37,765 nucleotides of DNA from Rossellomorea orangium. Its GTDB lineage: Bacteria > Bacillota > Bacilli > Bacillales > Bacillaceae_B. The stretch lies in NCBI RefSeq assembly GCF_019334305.1, contig NZ_JAHWGH010000013.1, forward strand, positions 1 through 37,765, read 5' to 3'. Below are positions 34,240 through 37,765 of the stretch, piece by piece (the stretch's first letter is position 1; each line of letters begins with the position of its first letter). Under the pieces are notes generated by a model, which searched no databases, was not told the origin of the DNA, and saw only the letters and a program-made list of their open reading frames with translations. Position numbers and translations under genes: made by a program.

Positions 34240-34430
34240 TGAGTAATCCATTATTTCAACAAGCCCGCAGCGCTGTCTCTTCTGCCAAACAGGCGTGCAG
34301 TTCGGGGCAAAATGCTCAAATGTCCATTGATAAAGCAAAGAATGCTTTGTCTTCTGCTTATGCGAATTCAAATGTTGAAGAACAAAAGCAGCTTCATGCT
34401 CTTCAAGATGAGTTAAACCGCCTATCATAA
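34239..34430 (+). CDS. DUF3813-like small protein
   Basis: A 63-residue soluble, fully helical protein rich in Ala, Ser and Gln: it starts MSNPLFQQARSAVSSAKQAC and has a second helix (EEQKQLHALQDELNRLS). The pattern fits DUF3813, a family of small Bacillus proteins of unknown function. The ATG shares one base with the previous stop, and AGGGGG lies 9 bp upstream inside the preceding gene. A single Cys at residue 20 could allow disulfide pairing (inference). Confidence 0.72.
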   Translation: MSNPLFQQARSAVSSAKQACSSGQNAQMSIDKAKNALSSAYANSNVEEQKQLHALQDELNRLS

Positions 34431-34441
34431 CGAACATCAAG

Positions 34442-34470
34442 ACAGGGTTGCCCACTATGGACAACCCTGT
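34442..34470. terminator. Stem-loop between the DUF3813 gene and the BsuPI gene
   Basis: A 9-bp stem ACAGGGTTG (34442-34450) with CAACCCTGT (34462-34470) has an inner CCA/TGG pair. Only TATT follows on +, so termination may be weak. It separates converging genes. Confidence 0.6.
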
Positions 34471-34473
34471 TAT

Positions 34474-35211
34474 TCATGGCATCGTTATCACATATGGATG
34501 AATGATCTTTCCATCCCCATCATCCCGCTCATACAGACTCAATATCAATTGACCGCTTTTCCCTTTCACTTCTTTAAGAACGATGGCAAACTCCGACCAG
34601 TTAGGCGCTTCCTTATTCAATTTATGCAATGTTTCTGAGATAAGCACTCTATGCCCATCTTCCACTGAATAATAGAAACTTCCATTCGATACACGGGCTT
34701 GCCCGCTGATTGTATAGACCCCTTTGATTTCTCGAAATTTCACATTTCTGAAAGAGGGATTTTCTTCAGGTATTTGAAAAGCAGCAGTTGCGCGTAAAGG
34801 GTGACTGAAACCACTCATGTCTTCACCCATTAGCACCGCTTCAATTGTATAGTCACCCTTCGGCACGCGTTTCCCTCCGTGAACATAATCCCATCGTTCT
34901 TTCCAGATCTTCGTACCGCCCCTTTTCAATTCGATGGTCTGAAAAGCCTGTAAAAATGATTTTCCCACACTGTATCGATAAACCACTTTTCCCTTCTCAT
35001 TTTTGATGGTAAAGTCAAACATTTGACTTGTAGGGAATGTGATGCTCATGTCTCGTTCACTATTGTTGTAAAGGAGCAGTTGGATTTCGACTCCTTCTTC
35101 TCCAGGAAGCGCATCTACTGAATAAATCAAAGGTACTCTTCCGGCATAAGCGGTCAGTGATGAAGACATAAACAGGATAGAACTGAAAAGTATATACAGT
35201 ATCGTTTTCAA
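34474..35211 (-). CDS. Secreted BsuPI-domain protein (intracellular proteinase inhibitor-like)
   Basis: A 245-residue protein. The signal peptide is MKTILYILFSSILFMSSSLT followed by AYA-G (cleavage about residue 23). The BsuPI domain (about 28-130) has VEIQLLLYNNSERDMSITFP, SQMFDFTIKNEKGKVVYRYS, IELKRGGTKIWKERWD and VPKGDYTIEAVLMG, the family hallmarks. About 110 further residues are not recognisable. B. subtilis Ipi is a 119-residue cytosolic inhibitor of the protease IspA at the same locus (next to yitT/yitU), but this one is exported and twice as long. TTG start at 35211 with AAAGGGG 8 bp upstream. Confidence 0.8.
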   Translation of the reverse strand: MKTILYILFSSILFMSSSLTAYAGRVPLIYSVDALPGEEGVEIQLLLYNNSERDMSITFPTSQMFDFTIKNEKGKVVYRYSVGKSFLQAFQTIELKRGGTKIWKERWDYVHGGKRVPKGDYTIEAVLMGEDMSGFSHPLRATAAFQIPEENPSFRNVKFREIKGVYTISGQARVSNGSFYYSVEDGHRVLISETLHKLNKEAPNWSEFAIVLKEVKGKSGQLILSLYERDDGDGKIIHPYVITMP

Positions 35212-35266
35212 AGGTGATGCCCCTTTCTATCTAGGTTCACCTTTAGTATTTGTTAATTATAAGAAT

Positions 35267-36121
35267 CTAATCTTTTCTAAAGAACCCAAATATCCCGGTT
35301 GTTTGGACGATATTCGTAAACGCATTGGGATCTACGTCCTTGATGGTATGTTCCAGCTCATATAATTCATATCTTGAAATGACGATGATCAACATTTCTT
35401 TATCTTCACCAGAAAAAGCCCCTTTGGCGGGTAATGTGGTAATTCCCCTCACCAGTTTGGAATGAATGGCTTCCCTCAATTCATTTGATTTTTTCGTGAC
35501 GATCATGGCCGTCAGCTTCTCATGACGGGTATGAATGGCATCGATTACCCGTGTAGAGGCATACAATGTGACTAATGTATATAGTGCTTTTTCCCATCCG
35601 TAAAGGAAGCCTGCAGACGTGATAATAACAGCATTCATCAAGAAGAAATAAGACCCCACGGGCTTATCTTTCATTCTGGAGAGAATCATGGCGATAATGT
35701 CCATCCCCCCGGTTGAAGCCCCCCATTTCAACGTGATCCCGACACCAACCGCAGCAATGACCCCACCGAATACGGCATTAAGAAGGATATCCGGTGATAA
35801 TTTAATGACCGGTATCACCTCCAGAAAAAAGGAAGTCAAAAATACCGAAATAAAGCTATAAACAGTGAAGGAACGGCCCACCTTCAGCCATCCCAGAATG
35901 GTTACCGGAATATTAAGGATGAATAATAATATACCTGTTGAAATATTGAACGGTGCAAATTCCTTCAGTACGCTTGACAGCAACTGGGCAAGTCCCGTAA
36001 AGCCGCTGGCGTATACGTTTGCTGGTATAAGAAAGAAATTCATGGCAATGGCCCCTAACAGGGATCCGACCAAAACCACGACAAATTTCTTAGCTTCTAG
36101 TTGAACATGATCTCTGGACAT
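35267..36121 (-). CDS. yitT: YitT family membrane protein (DUF161 plus DUF2179)
   Basis: A 284-residue protein with about five to six membrane helices (residues about 10-175) followed by a cytosolic DUF2179 domain: HEKLTAMIVTKKSNELREAI, GITTLPAKGAFSGEDKEMLI and DVDPNAFTNIVQTTGIFGFF. The N-terminal phrase AIAMNFFLIPANVYASGFTG is a family signature, and GVGITLKWGASTGGMDIIAM is the second repeat. The function is unknown; ligand-gated transport has been suggested. The start at 36121 has GGAGG 7 bp upstream; ATG 36127 abuts that SD. It is divergent from degV. Confidence 0.92.
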   Translation of the reverse strand: MSRDHVQLEAKKFVVVLVGSLLGAIAMNFFLIPANVYASGFTGLAQLLSSVLKEFAPFNISTGILLFILNIPVTILGWLKVGRSFTVYSFISVFLTSFFLEVIPVIKLSPDILLNAVFGGVIAAVGVGITLKWGASTGGMDIIAMILSRMKDKPVGSYFFLMNAVIITSAGFLYGWEKALYTLVTLYASTRVIDAIHTRHEKLTAMIVTKKSNELREAIHSKLVRGITTLPAKGAFSGEDKEMLIIVISRYELYELEHTIKDVDPNAFTNIVQTTGIFGFFRKD

Positions 36122-36226
36122 ACACATACCTCCTGCATCTAGTTGTTATTTTCTATGTTCCACATTATATCTTAACTAAACTCCCCCAGCTAATCATCTT
36201 TTTATCATAAATTCATGGTTAATCGA

Positions 36227-36255
36227 TTGTTATTTTCATCAAAAGTAGCTAGACT
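36227..36255 (+). promoter_or_regulatory. Predicted promoter of degV
   Basis: TTGTTA (36227-36232) and TAGACT (36250-36255) are 17 bp apart, and the ATG lies 32 bp downstream. Confidence 0.45.
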
Positions 36256-36287
36256 GAAACTATAAGACCAGTCAAAGGATGATGAGA

Positions 36288-37145
36288 ATGACAGTTAAAT
36301 TATTTGCCGATAGTGCAAGCGATCTTCCAGCTGCCTATTTCAAGGAACACAACATAGAGCTTCTGCCCCTTAAAGTACATATAGATGGTCAAGATTACGA
36401 GGACTTGATCACCATCGAACCCGAAACGGTATTCAACAAAATCAGGGAAGGCCATATGCCGAAAACGTCTCAAGTATCACCCGACCTTTTTTTAAAAAGG
36501 TTCACTGAGCTTGCAGAATCAAATCAGTCAGGCATTTACGTCGCTTTCTCCTCCCAACTTTCAGGGACGTATCAAACAGCTGTCATGATCCGCGACCAGG
36601 TAAAAGAGGACTATCCGGATCTCGACTTGACCATCATTGATTCAAAATGCGCCTCACTTGGCTACGGATTGGTCGTCATGAAAGCAGCTGAACTTCTCCA
36701 GAATGGAGGTACAAAGGAAGAAATCATACAAGCCTCAAGTTTCAACTCAGAGCACATGGAACATCTTTTTACCGTAGAAGATTTAGAATATCTCGCTAAA
36801 GGAGGCCGCGTTTCAAAAGCCTCTGCCTTTCTGGGTGGGCTGTTGAACATCAAACCTCTTTTGCATGTTGAAGATGGGAAGCTCGTACCGATTGAAAAAA
36901 TGCGTGGAAAAAAGAAGCTTCTTAAACGCATTCTTGACTTAATGGAAGAACGCGGTGAAGACCTTTCCAACCAGGTCATCGCCATCAGTCACGGTGATGA
37001 CAAAGAACTCGCTCTTGAGATGAAACAACTCATTCAGGAAAAATTCTCACCGAAAGACGTATATATTAGTATTATCGGGTGTGCCATCGGATCTCATACA
37101 GGGACAGGAACCTTAGCCATATTTTTTCTGAATCAACACTCATAA
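36288..37145 (+). CDS. yitS: DegV family fatty-acid-binding protein (YitS-like)
   Basis: A 285-residue cytosolic DegV protein. Members bind fatty acids, and some (FakB) present them to a kinase FakA for phosphorylation. The opening FADSASDLPAAYFKEHNIEL is diagnostic. PKTSQVSPDLF and YVAFSSQLSGTYQTA carry the Ser/Thr that contact the carboxylate. EDLEYLAKGGRVSKASAFLG and HTGTGTLAIFF at the C-terminus complete the fold. The start at 36288 has AAAGG 8 bp upstream; the two upstream ATGs overlap the SD. The position beside yitT matches yitS of B. subtilis. No terminator separates it from the DUF3941 gene. Confidence 0.9.
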   Translation: MTVKLFADSASDLPAAYFKEHNIELLPLKVHIDGQDYEDLITIEPETVFNKIREGHMPKTSQVSPDLFLKRFTELAESNQSGIYVAFSSQLSGTYQTAVMIRDQVKEDYPDLDLTIIDSKCASLGYGLVVMKAAELLQNGGTKEEIIQASSFNSEHMEHLFTVEDLEYLAKGGRVSKASAFLGGLLNIKPLLHVEDGKLVPIEKMRGKKKLLKRILDLMEERGEDLSNQVIAISHGDDKELALEMKQLIQEKFSPKDVYISIIGCAIGSHTGTGTLAIFFLNQHS

Positions 37146-37202
37146 ACTCCCCTCCTACTCCTCATACTAAAAGGGAGATCCAATATGGAAGGGAGCATCA
37201 CC

Positions 37203-37334
37203 ATGTCACATACTTCTGATAACGAAAAAAAGGCCAGAGACAACAATGCCCTGCGCCAGGAGAAAAATAAAATCAAAGAAGTGAACCGAAAAGCAGGAAA
37301 AAATCAATACTCTAAGAAGACGGACCATCTGTAA
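37203..37334 (+). CDS. DUF3941-like tiny protein
   Basis: A 43-residue, very hydrophilic Lys/Asn-rich peptide: it starts MSHTSDNEKKARDNNALRQE and ends GKNQYSKKTDHL. This composition and the TSDN/KKTDHL ends suggest DUF3941, a small Bacillus family without known function. GGGAG lies 7 bp before ATG 37203. An in-frame ATG at 37185 also has GGGAG 7 bp upstream and would add six residues. It lies 57 bp after degV and before a strong terminator. Confidence 0.72.
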   Translation: MSHTSDNEKKARDNNALRQEKNKIKEVNRKAGKNQYSKKTDHL

Positions 37335-37349
37335 GGGATGGACTGGAAG

Positions 37350-37388
37350 AAGGCACGGGCTCTTTCATGAGGCCGTGCCTTTTTTATT
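37350..37388 (+). terminator. Terminator after the DUF3941 gene
   Basis: A 9-bp stem AAGGCACGG (37350-37358) with CCGTGCCTT (37373-37381) has a 14-base loop and is followed by a T-run (TTTTTATTTT). Confidence 0.9.
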
Positions 37389-37424
37389 TTAGGCTATTTT
37401 CGTAAACATTGTTGCTTTTGGATG

Positions 37425-37615
37425 TAGCGAGTGGCGGTTGATTTCCGCTACAGGTGCTCGCTTTCCGCGGGGCTGGCGATGAGCCCCCTCGGCTGACGAA
37501 ACGTCCGTGGAAAGCGGAGCAGTTCCCTTCACCCTCCTTCACCACAACCTAAATGACAGAGCATCGAAAATCTTAGTTTGGATACGAATCGCAACAATCT
37601 TTGCGAAAACAGCCT
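37425..37615. repeat. Dispersed palindromic repeat, right copy
   Basis: Bases 37501-37615 match 82-196. The 5' half (about 37425-37500) contains GCTCGCTTTCCGCGG, which pairs imperfectly with CCGTGGAAAGCGGAGC at about 37504-37520. It also has GGGGCT-N8-AGCCCC (37480-37496 region), giving a large foldable arm. No coding capacity is seen. The rest of the 37335-37765 stretch holds the terminator, this repeat and the promoter near the end. Confidence 0.7.
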
Positions 37616-37712
37616 CATTTCAACTCCCATGAAAAAGTTTAGAAGTTTCTCATATATTCTCGACTTACCCTCTCAACCTTTATAAAAAATCCACTTCCAC
37701 CCGATAAAGAAG

Positions 37713-37742
37713 TTGTATGTCCCCACACAGCTTGTCTATAAT
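37713..37742 (+). promoter_or_regulatory. Promoter of a gene beyond the window
   Basis: TTGTAT (37713-37718) and TATAAT (37737-37742) are 18 bp apart. The window ends in ATGGAGG, a likely ribosome binding site, so a + strand gene should begin just past the right edge. Confidence 0.6.
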
Positions 37743-37765
37743 GAAAGAAGGAAAAAGTATGGAGG

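Noticed and set aside
37163..37169. CATACTA ahead of the DUF3941 gene as a sigma-G -10
   Set aside because: No acceptable -35 at the proper distance; the gene may simply be read from degV.

Overview
The window looks like chromosomal DNA of a low-GC, spore-forming Bacillaceae species outside the close B. subtilis group. Evidence is the gene content (mecA, spx, spxH, coiA, comZ, med, yjzC, yjzD, yjbA), SD-rich start sites, classic Bacillus stem-loop terminators and a T-box leader. Genus and species cannot be fixed from the sequence alone. There is no rRNA, tRNA, CRISPR array, prophage or insertion sequence. Nearly all of it is orderly core genome.

Layout. (1) 1-390: a dispersed palindromic repeat, then the promoter of the thb-spxH operon. 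(2) 390-9335: the B. subtilis yjb-type block in shuffled orientation: truncated haemoglobin and SpxH, a small membrane protein behind an FNR/Rex-like operator, oligopeptidase PepF, CoiA, cardiolipin synthase, MecA, Spx and the acetyltransferase YjbC. (3) 9626-10825: a secreted GH13-like (DUF4015) protein. (4) 11042-16846: the oppABCDF oligopeptide permease operon. (5) 17357-21119: a DUF3899 membrane protein, T-box-controlled trpS, yjbA, a small membrane protein and the metalloprotease-like yjaZ. (6) 21216-27072: fabH-fabF behind a FapR operator, then yjzB, med-comZ, yjaU-yjaV and yjzD. (7) 27101-31763: clpB with a CtsR box, yjzC, uppP and an FNR-type regulator. (8) 31823-37334: the yit block (yitW, yitV, yitU, two tiny genes, a secreted BsuPI-domain protein, yitT, degV, a DUF3941 peptide). 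(9) The window closes with a second copy of the dispersed repeat and the promoter of the next gene.

How the genes work together. Three themes recur. Regulated proteolysis and stress: SpxH delivers Spx to ClpXP, MecA is the ClpC adaptor, ClpB disaggregates proteins, and clpB carries a CtsR box. Peptide and nitrogen nutrition: Opp imports oligopeptides and PepF cleaves them. Both promoters carry close matches to the CodY box, and a third match sits inside the predicted mecA promoter. Competence: coiA, mecA, med and comZ. Lipid and envelope functions (fabHF, cls, uppP) and oxygen-related functions (thb, fnr, the FNR/Rex-like site) complete the picture.

I found no convincing new multi-gene system. 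The best leads are regulatory: the operator-driven 62-residue membrane protein at 1779-2190, the CodY-like trio, a cre-like element in the spx leader, an orphan 21-bp palindrome upstream of oppA, and a secreted version of the proteinase inhibitor at the ipi locus.
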